From Chitinophaga agri (lineage in GTDB: Bacteria > Bacteroidota > Bacteroidia > Chitinophagales > Chitinophagaceae), in NCBI RefSeq assembly GCF_010093065.1, contig NZ_CP048113.1, positions 558,001-622,000 on the forward strand: a DNA stretch of 64,000 bases, written 5' to 3'. The first letter of the stretch is position 1. Every line of letters begins with the position of its first letter. Under the pieces are notes generated by a model, which worked only from the letters and a program-made list of their open reading frames with translations, was not told the DNA's origin and did no database searches. Of the stretch, positions 46,794 through 55,700 are shown piece by piece. The position numbers and the translations under genes were made by a program.

Positions 46794-47000
46794 TTACAGA
46801 ATATTGGAGATCGCTTTATAAAAAGGCAAAATCACATAGGACGATGTGTGATGCAGATGGCTGTGCACGGTAGTGGGTGCGGAGGTGACCTTCTCACTGA
46901 TGCTCCTGACGAAGAGGTAATAGTTGACAGGTAGTGCAGTGGCCAGTTCCGGTGGAAATGGCTGCAGGGGAACAGGGGGGTGCTGAGGGTAATTATGCAT
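46794..47000 (-). CDS. Small ORF between gwsG and gwsS
   Basis: A 68-residue open frame whose ATG overlaps the gwsG stop by eight bases and whose stop is two bases before the gwsS start, so it fills the gap exactly. The sequence starts M-H-N-Y-P-Q-H-P-P-V-P and is Pro-rich, then becomes more hydrophobic (N-Y-Y-L-F-V-R-S-I, S-S-Y-V-I-L-P-F-Y-K-A-I). I do not recognise it. It may be a short chaperone, a precursor-like peptide or just a translational coupler. The tight overlap is the main evidence that it is expressed. Confidence 0.5.
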   Translation of the reverse strand: MHNYPQHPPVPLQPFPPELATALPVNYYLFVRSISEKVTSAPTTVHSHLHHTSSYVILPFYKAISNIL

Positions 47001-47979
47001 GGTGTGAAAGGTATTGTGCGATTTTTTTATCCAGTTGATAGTTACAGGGAACGGAGGTCATATCATATTGTCCTACAGGATTCACCTCGAGGAAAACATA
47101 ACGGCCACTGCGCGTCTTTACAAAGTCCAGTGAGCCGGTATTCAGCTGCATGAGCTGCATGAGCTGTATGATCAGTAGCCGGACATTCTCTGGGAGGAGA
47201 TAGGGCACATTTCTGTTATTGGTGTATTTTCTGAAGTCGACTTTCGTTTGCTGGTCCATTTGAGAGAAGATCGCCATGGCGTAGCAGGCCCCATTGAGAT
47301 AGAAGACACGTAAGTCCAGTTCTTTCTCCAGTTTTTCCTGGAAGAGCGAATAGAAGAATGTTTCGGGAATGTCAGCAAGGACGTCCGGCGTGATCTCTTC
47401 CGTATAACTGGTGTAGTGGATCGTCTTCTCCTGTTTAATGGTGATTCCGGGGCTTTCCCAGAGCGCTTTGGTGATTACTGGGCCATGTGTATCAAAAAAC
47501 GCCTGCAGCTCCTTTTTGGAGCGCGTAATGAGCGTTGCGGGGACATCCAGTCCCAGTCGCTGAGCTGTGATGAGTACCTCGATCTTGTTGACACTCGATC
47601 TATTGAAATTTCCCAGTATCCGGGTGTTCGTGGCTAACAGTGCGAACAGGGCTTTTTTAGCAATAGCGTTCTCCTGACTCAGATGGTGGACGATGTCGGC
47701 GTAGTAGCCAGTTGTCTGCAATGAGGCAATAGGCCGTGTGTCTGGCGCTTTCGTACCATCTCTCCGGTACCATACCGCCGTAATATCCGACAGTGCATCC
47801 GGTAATTCACCGTTGAAATGCATGTCTGTCTGACTACCGCTTACCTGGATGGTAGGAGCATGTGCGGCATCCAGGAGGTCGGAACCATTCATACGGCGGA
47901 AGGGTGTTCCCATATAACGCAGCCAGTCGATCACTTTATCGGTGGAGGGTTCCAGGTCTTTGGAAATTAGAAGGACCAT
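46993..47979 (-). CDS. gwsG: ATP-grasp peptide maturase of a grasp-with-spasm system
   Basis: A 328-residue cytoplasmic ATP-grasp ligase. The N-terminal part is a pre-ATP-grasp domain (V-I-D-W-L-R-Y-M-G-T-P-F-R-R, V-W-Y-R-R-D-G). The ATP-grasp core has V-I-T-K-A-L-W, F-Q-E-K-L-E-K-E-L-D-L-R-V-F-Y-L and the catalytic-site block S-L-D-F-V-K-T...F-L-E-V-N-P-V-G-Q-Y-D. Relatives of the MvdC/MvdD group join side-chain carboxylates of Asp or Glu to Ser, Thr or Lys in the core peptide, giving esters or amides (graspetides). The precursor gene ends 79 bases upstream. Confidence 0.9.
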   Translation of the reverse strand: MVLLISKDLEPSTDKVIDWLRYMGTPFRRMNGSDLLDAAHAPTIQVSGSQTDMHFNGELPDALSDITAVWYRRDGTKAPDTRPIASLQTTGYYADIVHHLSQENAIAKKALFALLATNTRILGNFNRSSVNKIEVLITAQRLGLDVPATLITRSKKELQAFFDTHGPVITKALWESPGITIKQEKTIHYTSYTEEITPDVLADIPETFFYSLFQEKLEKELDLRVFYLNGACYAMAIFSQMDQQTKVDFRKYTNNRNVPYLLPENVRLLIIQLMQLMQLNTGSLDFVKTRSGRYVFLEVNPVGQYDMTSVPCNYQLDKKIAQYLSHHA

Positions 47980-48058
47980 AGGTGATAAACAGGTTTAAAC
48001 AGGTATAGTGATGTCAAGCAAATGCTGACATCACTATGATCAATTAAATCAGTACATG

Positions 48059-48259
48059 TTATGGACGCAGTGTCAATGATGAATCGAATTCAACCAGCTG
48101 TTGAAGTTCTGCTTCATGATCAACCCAGTCAACAACACCATTAGGATCAGGATTACAGGTGGTATGGCATGCGGCAGCAGCCAGACCGAGCATCTTTTCG
48201 ATCTCATTGTCCGTGTTGATCTCATTAATGGCAAAATCATCCAGCGATAATCTGTTCAT
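48059..48259 (-). CDS. RiPP precursor peptide 1
   Basis: A 66-residue peptide with the leader M-N-R-L-S-L-D-D-F, then E-I-E-K-M-L-G-L-A-A-A-A-C-H near 19-32, and a core starting T-T-C-N-P-D-P and ending in D/E- and L-rich sequence. It closely resembles the precursors at 48361 and 50885 in leader and junction. The core has two Cys, four Thr/Ser residues and many Asp/Glu, which suits ester or amide cross-linking by the ATP-grasp enzyme. It is directly upstream of gwsG (79 bases), separated from precursor 2 by 101 bases. The leader end has G-L-A-A-A rather than a plain double Gly, so the C39 cleavage site is not certain. Confidence 0.85.
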   Translation of the reverse strand: MNRLSLDDFAINEINTDNEIEKMLGLAAAACHTTCNPDPNGVVDWVDHEAELQQLVEFDSSLTLRP

Positions 48260-48360
48260 GGGGAAGATTTTAGTGTGGTAAAACGATGGGTAACAGGGCT
48301 ATGCTACAAACATGTCCGACAGGTTACATTTTGAGGTGTGTACTAGTGGGAATTGCCTTA

Positions 48361-48576
48361 TCAGCGCATCAGGGGGCTAAGCGTAAGCTCCTCTCTTTCC
48401 ACTGCTGCCAGCTCGGCTGTATAGTCTACAAAATCGATGTAAGTAGCATCGGGCTGAGGATTACAGGTCTTGTGGCATGCAGCAGCAGCGAGACCCATGA
48501 GCTTTTCGATTTCGCTGTTGCTGTCAGCAACATCCAGTTGGAAATCGTCTAATGACAAACGTGTTGTTTGTTTCAT
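48361..48576 (-). CDS. RiPP precursor peptide 2
   Basis: A 71-residue peptide with leader R-L-S-L-D-D-F, then E-I-E-K-L-M-G-L-A-A-A-A-C-H and a core K-T-C-N-P-Q-P-D that again has Cys-x-x-x-Cys (C-H-K-T-C) and a D-F-V-D-Y-T-A-E-L segment. Leader and Ala-Ala-Ala-Cys-His block are nearly identical to precursor 1, while the core differs, so the same enzymes probably process several products. It is the first gene of the gwsG/gwsS side. It has its own upstream region divergent from the aldo/keto reductase (48577-48791). Confidence 0.85.
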   Translation of the reverse strand: MKQTTRLSLDDFQLDVADSNSEIEKLMGLAAAACHKTCNPQPDATYIDFVDYTAELAAVEREELTLSPLMR

Positions 48577-48791
48577 AACCTATATGTTTTTGTTGTTAAG
48601 AATAAATAAATTTATATTTAAATCCAGAGATATCCAATAGGGAAAGGTATTTGAATAGCATTATTTTTTGTCCCTGTATAACAGGCAGGAAGTAATAATA
48701 GGTATTCTTTTACGTTAGTATATCCGGCTGTTGGAAAATTGTAAAATACCCACTTCAAAACCCTTATCAGACCTCACAAAAATCACTTTTC

Positions 48792-50093
48792 ATGATACAA
48801 CTGCACGAACTGAGCAAGATCGGATTTGGTATGTACCGGACGTCCGAGAGTAACCAGGAACATCTTGAAGCCTTATTGCACGCTGTAAGCAACGGATGCA
48901 ACCTGCTGGACACCGCATCCAATTATGAAAATGGCGCGTCGGAAATGCTTGTTGCCAAACTGCTGGAAGTTGTTCCGCGTGCGCAGTTATTTATTGTGAC
49001 CAAGGCAGGATACATCAGCGGTGATAATTTAGTGGCCTTCAGAAAACTGCAGGAATCAGGTAAGGGCTTAAGCGATGTCGTAACGATCAGCGACACCTTC
49101 CTTCATTCCATGCATCCTGAATATCTCCGTTTGCAGATCGACACTTCATTGCGCCGCATGGGTACGACCTGGCTCGATGGTTTCCTGCTGCATTCTCCCG
49201 AATACTTCTTTGAACAACCGGCCGCAATGGCGAGTCAGGAAGAATACTACCGCCGTTTTGAACAGGCTTTTGCTTTCCTGGAGTCAGAGGTGGCAGCTGG
49301 CAGGATCCGCTATTATGGTGTCAGTTCGAACACACTGAGTATAACAGATGGACCGAAAGCGACTGACTTGTCAAAGCTGATAGCTGTTGCTACACGGGTG
49401 ACTACAGCCAATCATTTTAAACTGATACAATTTCCTTTTAACATCATCGAGCACCAGGCGGATGTACATGTACCAGCGAGCGAAATGAGTTTGCTGGAGC
49501 TGGCTGCCCGGCATGGTATCCGTACATTTGGTAACCGTCCGCTGAATGCGAATGCGGCCAATGGCATGTTGCGTATGGTGATCTACAATGTGCAGCAGTT
49601 TTCCGTTGATCCTGCAGCTGACGAAGCCCTGCACGCTGACTGTTTTGCCTTGCTGGAACGACAGTTGCAGCAGAAGAAGCCGGGTAGTAGTCTGAATGAT
49701 TTTGCATTACTGGCCTTTCTGAGAGACAACTGGAAAGTCATTCCGCATGAGGAGGCATTCAATAAGCTGTTCTATGGTACATTATATCCCATTGCGCGTT
49801 TGCTATATGATAATAGTATACCGGCAGAGGCGTTGCAGCTGTTACGTTCCTTTCAGCAGGTTTGCTGGCAGTATTGCCTGCAAACATCTACGGGAAGGGT
49901 GATCAGCTGGCTTCGGGAGAACGGTCATGAACGACTGATCCCAACGACGCCCGGTGATACGCTTCCGTTGTTACTTTGCAGGGAGTACCTGCATCGTGGT
50001 CTGGATCATGTACTGGTAGGCATGCGTCGTATGCCGTACGTAGATGAACTGAAGCCGGTATTTCAGCCGGTATCACCTGTAGATACCATTTAA
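48792..50093 (+). CDS. Aldo/keto reductase embedded in the RiPP cluster
   Basis: A 433-residue protein. The AKR fold and catalytic set are visible: I-G-F-G-M-Y-R, Asp and Tyr in L-L-D-T-A-S-N-Y-E-N-G, Lys in V-T-K-A-G-Y and His in F-L-L-H-S-P-E-Y. Family members usually have about 300-330 residues. The extra 100 or so are C-terminal (from about residue 300) and helical, with a final region V-L-V-G-M-R-R-M-P-Y-V like the cofactor-binding end of AKRs. It would reduce a carbonyl with NADPH. It runs against the other genes of the cluster, between precursor 2 and the DUF6624 gene, and converges with the latter with a 4-base overlap of stop codons. A role in peptide tailoring is only inferred from position. 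Confidence 0.85.
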   Translation: MIQLHELSKIGFGMYRTSESNQEHLEALLHAVSNGCNLLDTASNYENGASEMLVAKLLEVVPRAQLFIVTKAGYISGDNLVAFRKLQESGKGLSDVVTISDTFLHSMHPEYLRLQIDTSLRRMGTTWLDGFLLHSPEYFFEQPAAMASQEEYYRRFEQAFAFLESEVAAGRIRYYGVSSNTLSITDGPKATDLSKLIAVATRVTTANHFKLIQFPFNIIEHQADVHVPASEMSLLELAARHGIRTFGNRPLNANAANGMLRMVIYNVQQFSVDPAADEALHADCFALLERQLQQKKPGSSLNDFALLAFLRDNWKVIPHEEAFNKLFYGTLYPIARLLYDNSIPAEALQLLRSFQQVCWQYCLQTSTGRVISWLRENGHERLIPTTPGDTLPLLLCREYLHRGLDHVLVGMRRMPYVDELKPVFQPVSPVDTI

Positions 50094-50773
50094 TTTTTTA
50101 CCTGCTTTTTAAAGAAGTCTGCTTCTATGGCCGGCAGTTCCTTTGCATATTGTGCAGCATCCCATTTCATGTCAAAGGGAGAAAGGTACTCCGCCATGGA
50201 AGGCAGTCCCATGGTGGCTCGCCGCTTGTCTACCTGTTCAGGATCTTCGAGTGGAGCAACCTGGTAGTGATTGGTGCGCATGTCCCATATTACCTGACTT
50301 CCGTACAGTTGACGTTTGCCGTGATGCAGGGCCACACGGTCTTCCAGCAGTGCCAGGCTTTTAAGTGCTGCTTTCCCGTTGGCAGCAGCGGCACGCATGA
50401 CCGGCAGGTATTTATCCTGGGCCTGAATGCCTGCATGCTGTATGACCATGAATAATGTTGTGTTACCTTCCCTGCCTATTTCATCTGCACCGAGCCAGCC
50501 AAACTGGTCAATGATAGCGGCTACCTTCAGCAGGTTCAGGGAATCGGCAACCGCCATTTTTCTGAACAGCGTTTTCATTTCAGGGGAGTCTCCACCGTAC
50601 TTGCTTTGCACGCTTTCCAGCTGTGAACGATATTGCTGATCTGTAGAGGCGGTTGTCGTCAGTATCTGTATGATAGAGTCTTTTTGCACAGGCGTTAAAA
50701 CCTTTTGCTGGCCAAAGACAGTATTAACCAGGCAAAGCATCAGCAATATTATATATGCGGGATAATATTTCAT
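50090..50773 (-). CDS. DUF6624-like secreted protein
   Basis: A 227-residue protein with a signal peptide (V-N-T-V-F-G-Q). It contains the block I-D-Q-F-G-W-L-G-A-D-E-I-G and F-M-V-I-Q-H-A-G...K-Y-L-P-V-M-R-A-A, and the closing region L-A-L-L-E-D-R-V-A...G-K-R-Q-L-Y-G-S-Q-V. This W-x-G...Q-H-A...R...Q-x-Y-G-T/S-Q pattern is what I know of DUF6624. The function is unknown. It is found here just after precursor 3 in the same direction (111 bases), so it may belong to a second small transcript of the cluster. Confidence 0.75.
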   Translation of the reverse strand: MKYYPAYIILLMLCLVNTVFGQQKVLTPVQKDSIIQILTTTASTDQQYRSQLESVQSKYGGDSPEMKTLFRKMAVADSLNLLKVAAIIDQFGWLGADEIGREGNTTLFMVIQHAGIQAQDKYLPVMRAAAANGKAALKSLALLEDRVALHHGKRQLYGSQVIWDMRTNHYQVAPLEDPEQVDKRRATMGLPSMAEYLSPFDMKWDAAQYAKELPAIEADFFKKQVKN

Positions 50774-50884
50774 TGGGACTGTTTACCGGTTCAACGAAAG
50801 CGTATAATACGTCATGAAATGACAGGCAGAAGGCTGTACAGTACCTCCTGCCTGCACTTTAACTCAATGCGTTTGCGTTACTGA

Positions 50885-51106
50885 TCATGGAAATGCGACA
50901 AAATCTCTTTCCAGGCTCAGTTCAGGAGCTGCTTCAGCGAGACCCCATTCGTAGTCGATCAGGGTAACACTGCCATCATCATTTTTGTGTGGTCCGGTAA
51001 CGTGGCAACCAGCTGCTGCCAGTCCAAGCATTTTTTCTACTTCGTTACCTGAGTTAACTGCTTCCATCTGGAAGTCTTCAAGGGTTAAACGTTTTTCGCT
51101 TTTCAT
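50885..51106 (-). CDS. RiPP precursor peptide 3 (orphan copy)
   Basis: A 73-residue peptide with leader M-K-S-E-K-R-L-T-L-E-D-F and E-V-E-K-M-L-G-L-A-A-A-G-C-H, matching precursors 1 and 2. The core differs: V-T-G-P-H-K-N-D-D-G-S-V-T, so the second Cys of the C-H-x-T-C pair is replaced by Gly and the following N-P-x-P is lost. It is separated from the other precursors by the reductase and the DUF6624 gene, about 2.3 kb from precursor 2. The product would be processed by the same enzymes in trans. Confidence 0.8.
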   Translation of the reverse strand: MKSEKRLTLEDFQMEAVNSGNEVEKMLGLAAAGCHVTGPHKNDDGSVTLIDYEWGLAEAAPELSLERDFVAFP

Positions 51107-51428
51107 AAAAAACCGGATTTTGAGGATGATAAATTATATATAGAGATGGAAGCAAGGTAAATTATATTCTGCCGGGTTTACCTGAATTTTCCATTGTAAG
51201 TAAGTTTTATTTCCTGTTCTGTGCGGTACGTGTATACATAAGTGCAGCGTGTAAAAATAAGGAGATGTTGCATGATGGCCTCGTTACAGTAGAATGGCTG
51301 CTGCCGGGAGTACATGCGGCAGATAGAAAAAAAATAAGACAACTTATCAAGCACAGTAAGTACATATACTCTTTTGCGTTACTGTTGTTTTAACGAGTGT
51401 CTGATGCTGTGTGTTATTTGCATTACAA
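51107..51428. other. Intergenic region upstream of precursor 3
   Basis: About 320 bases between the TPR gene end and precursor 3. It is AT-rich near the precursor start (several T-A runs), as expected for a Bacteroidota promoter, but no clear TAnnTTTG was found on the minus strand. A 6-bp hairpin at 51301-51322 lacks a T-run in a useful place. No gene is supported. Confidence 0.35.
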
Positions 51429-52244
51429 CTATCGTATATAATAGTTATACATCCATTCTTTGACCTGGTACGGGTAGGGTTCATACACGGCGTTGTCTTC
51501 CGGAATGGAGTAGCCTTCTTTAAAATTCTTCCTGGAAGAAGTGAATGATTCGCGTGCTGCTGTTCCCTGGTGCAGGCGTATCAGACAAAGACCTTTGTAG
51601 TATCCCGCATCAGCAAAACGGGGATATTGGGTCAGGGATTTGTTGAAGAAATCGAGGGCCGTGTTATAGTCCGCCGTTTCATAGCTGATAATGCCCAGAT
51701 AGAAGTAATAGAGAAAATGTACCGGAGCACTAGGGGTATTTTCCTCCACAGATCTGATAGTTTCTAATAATGCTGCTTTAGCGGCGACATAGTCATTTAG
51801 CTGCAGATAGCTCAGTGCAAGGTAAAAATCGTACCGGTGGTCCATGACCCCCTGATGATATCCCGCTTTCTTGGCAAGGTTAAAATCAGCAATGGCACCC
51901 TGGTAGTTTTTTTGAAAGATGCATTTGATGAATGCCCTGTAATCGAGGTATTCCGCCGCATCAAGTGCGACAGCTTTGTCCAGGTAGACCATTCCGGCTT
52001 CATATTTACGCTGCTTGAAAAGCGGCATGGCTTTCTGTTGCCAGAAAGAGGCTTCATCAGGCAGTACTGCCAGCGCACTGTCTAGGTAGATCTGCCATTC
52101 CCGTGCGAAATAATGGTGGCGGTAGGCGCCGTTGGAAAGAAACCTTCTTTCTACGGAATCTTTATCCGGTGGGGGCTGAGCGGAAGCGATGTAGCTGGCC
52201 AGCAGAAGAGGGAGGAGCAATAGGCTAACGATGATGGTTTTCAT
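51429..52244 (-). CDS. TPR-repeat secreted protein
   Basis: A 271-residue protein with a signal peptide (I-A-S-A-Q). It has four to five tetratricopeptide-like helix pairs with family spacing: F-K-Q-R-K-Y-E-A-G-M-V-Y-L-D-K-A-V-A-L-D, Y-Q-G-A-I-A-D-F-N-L-A-K-K-A-G, L-A-L-S-Y-L-Q-L-N-D-Y-V-A-A-K-A and Y-N-T-A-L-D-F-F-N-K-S-L-T-Q-Y-P. TPR proteins act as protein-protein scaffolds. It lies upstream of precursor 3 in the same direction. A link to the RiPP genes is possible but not shown. Confidence 0.8.
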   Translation of the reverse strand: MKTIIVSLLLLPLLLASYIASAQPPPDKDSVERRFLSNGAYRHHYFAREWQIYLDSALAVLPDEASFWQQKAMPLFKQRKYEAGMVYLDKAVALDAAEYLDYRAFIKCIFQKNYQGAIADFNLAKKAGYHQGVMDHRYDFYLALSYLQLNDYVAAKAALLETIRSVEENTPSAPVHFLYYFYLGIISYETADYNTALDFFNKSLTQYPRFADAGYYKGLCLIRLHQGTAARESFTSSRKNFKEGYSIPEDNAVYEPYPYQVKEWMYNYYIR

Positions 52245-52478
52245 GTATACAGGGTTTACGGAAGTAAATATACGTATTTAGCATAGCAGATGGCCGGCGT
52301 GTGTATATTGAACAGTTGCCGTATCTGAGACGTTCATGTTTGTACGTACATTTGTGCGCTCTCAGGCATGCGTTTAAAAGCTGAGCATTCAGAAAACAGG
52401 GGATTGTCATACAATCGTTTACGCGTTCTGAAAAAAAATCCCGGGGACTAGTATGTAATTATGAAATCAATTTAATAA

Positions 52479-52516
52479 CTTTAAATGCAATCGATTGTCG
52501 TTTATTGCATTTAAAG
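52479..52516. promoter_or_regulatory. 13-bp inverted repeat, candidate operator
   Basis: A perfect inverted repeat (C-T-T-T-A-A-A-T-G-C-A-A-T at 52479-52491 against its complement at 52504-52516) with a 12-base spacer, about 220 bases before the SusC start. The length and spacing suit a dimeric DNA-binding protein or an RNA hairpin. There is no T-run, so it is not a plain terminator. Confidence 0.55.
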
Positions 52517-52639
52517 ACAGACGAATCATTATATTCTGTAGAAGAGCTATACCCTGGACCAAATCTAGATCGAAACAAAATATTCCACGTATCATGACCA
52601 ATTCAACAAATACAACGAGCATTAACAGCAGCTCCTAAT

Positions 52640-52655
52640 ATGCAAACGTTTGCAT
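52640..52655. promoter_or_regulatory. Perfect 16-bp LacI-type palindrome, candidate operator
   Basis: The bases ATGCAAACGTTTGCAT form an exact palindrome with a central C-G, as expected of LacI/GalR-family operators. It lies 79 bases upstream of the SusC start. LacI-type regulators often control uronic-acid use, which fits the lyase genes downstream. The regulator itself is not in the window. Confidence 0.65.
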
Positions 52656-52734
52656 TCCCGGGACGGAATGTCTTTGCACTATGCCGGTGAACAGCCGGCA
52701 CAGGCCATTTATTGCCTTCACCTAAACATTTATA

Positions 52735-55700
52735 GTGATGATTACTCATTTACCTCCTCCAAAGGGAACGGGGGTACGCTGGCTGCATGCCAGATGTATC
52801 CTGCATGCCCTTGTCCTCTCAGCAGGATCCATTACAACCGCTACGGCAAACACTGCTCCTGAATCAGGCTACCTGTACTTCCAGGAGGGTGCGGCACAAC
52901 AACAACAAACCGTTAGTGGAACAATCACCGATGCCGCCGGACAACCTTTACCCGGCGTCAGCGTTTCTTTAAAAGGATCATCAACCGGTACTGTCACCGA
53001 TGCCAATGGCCGCTACACGCTCAAAGTGAACACTTCAAAAGGTACATTGGTCTTATCTTCCATGGGCTATGTAAAAAAAGAAGCCGCCTTCTCCGGCGCT
53101 GCTCCACTTACCATTACGCTTGAATCAGATCAGAAGGCCCTGGGGGAAGTGGTGGTGGTCGGCTACGGCACCCAGAAAAAGGTCAAACTCGTTGGCGCTG
53201 TTTCTGCTGTGAAGGTAGATGAGAAGATCACCAGCCGTTCTTTGCCTAATACTTCTTCTGCCTTGTCAGGACTTGTACCTGGTCTGTCAGTGACACAGAA
53301 CTCCGGTATGGCGGGCAACAACTCCTCCAGCCTCATCATCCGCGGTCTTGGTACTGTGAATAACAGTAGTCCGCTGGTAGTCGTAGACGGTATGCCGGAT
53401 GTGGACATCAACCGTGTCAATATGAACGACATTGAAAGTATCTCTGTCCTGAAAGATGCTACCTCCGCATCTGTATACGGTTCCAGGGCTGCTAACGGTG
53501 TAATATTGATCACCACCAAATCGGGTAAGGGACAAAAGAGAACAACGATCAATTTCTCCGGCACCTATGGAGTAGAACAGCCCACCAGGTCGTATCAGTT
53601 CATGGCTGACTATGCCCGTGCGCTGACCGTCCACCAGCGTGCCGCGGCCGTTAACACCCTGCGCTCTAATTATAACTTTAAAGATGGTACCATTGATCAG
53701 TGGATGGCAATGGGCATGATAGACCCATTACGGTACCCAAACACCGACTGGTGGGACGTGATCATGCGGGAGGGTGTCTTACAGAATTACAATCTGTCCG
53801 CTTCCGGTGGTACTGATAACGCTAACTTCTTTATCTCGCTGGGTGTGATGAACGAGAGGGGGTTGCAGATCAATAATGATTACAAACGTTATAACGCCCG
53901 CTTCAACTACGATAATAAACTACGCAAGAATATGAATGCCGGTCTGCGTTTCGCCGGTAACTGGTCTAAATACCAGTATGCGCTGACGGACGGCTACACC
54001 GACGACGATGCGTCTAATACGGCTGGTATGGACCTGCAATACGCTATCGCAGGTATTACTCCCTATGACCCCGTTACCGGCTATTATGGGGGCGTAATGG
54101 CGTATAACGAGGATCCGCAGGCTTACAACCCATATACAGTGTATCAGAACATGCTGAACCGGCAGAACCGTCAGGAGGCAAACGCTACTGCGTACATTGA
54201 CTGGGAGCCTATTAAAGGACTGACCGGCCGCGTGGACTATACGCTGAACTATTACAACCAGTTCCGCTGGAATGCCAATATCCCGAACCGGGCCTATAAT
54301 TTCCAGACGGTGAACTTTGGTAGCCGCGTATATGTAGGTGAGAATGCAGGTATCGGTAACTTTACCAATACCGGATACAAGACCATGCTCAACGGTCGTA
54401 TCAACTATCATAAGACGATCGGTATTAACCATGATCTTTCCCTGCTCGGCGTATATAGTGAAGAGTTCTGGTATGACCGCTATCAGGGTACCTCCCGTAA
54501 TGATCGTTTATACCCTACTTTGCATGAGGTAGATGCGGCGCTGACAGATATTCAGTCCACGGGTGGTAATTCAAGTACGGAAGGGTTACGCTCCTATATC
54601 GGTCGCGTTAACTATACCGCTTTTAATAAATACCTGTTCGAAGCCAACTTCCGCTATGACGGTTCTTCCCGTTTTCTGCCCGGAAAGCAATACGGCTTCT
54701 TTCCATCTGTTGCCCTGGGATGGCGTTTCACGGAAGAGAAATTCCTCCACCGCTTCACCCGTCGTGTGCTAAGTAACGGTAAGTTCCGCGCGTCTTACGG
54801 CGGATTGGGTAACAACAGTGGCGTCGGTCGTACGGAGCAACAGGCGACGCTGGCCGCCAGTCATTACATGATCGATGGTACGATCGCCAAGGGATTTGTG
54901 AATCAGAAGATGGTCAACAAGGACCTTTCCTGGGAATCGACCCGTGTGCTAAACCTCGGTCTGGACCTTGGCTTTGTGGATAATCACCTGACCGCCGAAA
55001 TCGACTATTACAACCGGGTGACCACCGGCATGAACCGTCCGTCTGAAATGTCCGTATTGCTGACAGGTGCTTACAGTGCTCCCCGTAAGAATATTGGTGA
55101 TCTGAGGAACCAGGGGATTGAATTAAATCTCACCTGGACTGACAGGGTCGGACAACTTAACTATGCTGTAAATCTGAATGGTTCCTATAATATTACCACG
55201 CTGGAGAAATGGAATGAATTCCTCAGCCGGGGATGGACCTTCCTGAATATGCCTTACCACTTCCTGTATACGTATGAAGATAAGGGCATTGCCCAGACAT
55301 GGCAGGACGTGTATAATAACACGCCACAGGGCGCTTCCCCCGGTGATCTGATCCGTAAAGACCTGAACGGTGACGGCCGTATAGACGGTAATGACATGCG
55401 TGCATATCCTAATGTACAGCGTGACCGGCCTACCACTGTGCTCGCGTTGAATACTAATTTCTCCTGGAAGGGCATTGACCTGGGATTCCTGATCACCGGG
55501 GCTACTGGTCGTAAGGATTACTGGCTCAATAACTATAACAATATCAACTTTGGCGCACAACGTTATGCCTCCACCTGGGAGCACTGGAACAACCCCTGGT
55601 CAGTAGAGAACCGCGATGGTGCATGGCCGAGACTGAGTGGCAGTAACAACCGGGTGGAAACCACCTTCTGGCTGGATGACCTGAGCTATATCCGCTTTAA

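Larger units (their letters stand above)
52245..52734. other. Divergent regulatory region of the uronan PUL
   Basis: About 490 bases between the TPR gene (minus) and the SusC gene (plus). Two dyad elements lie in it (listed separately at 52479-52516 and 52640-52655). No regulator gene lies next to this PUL, so these sites are the main visible control elements. No open frame is supported. Confidence 0.5.
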
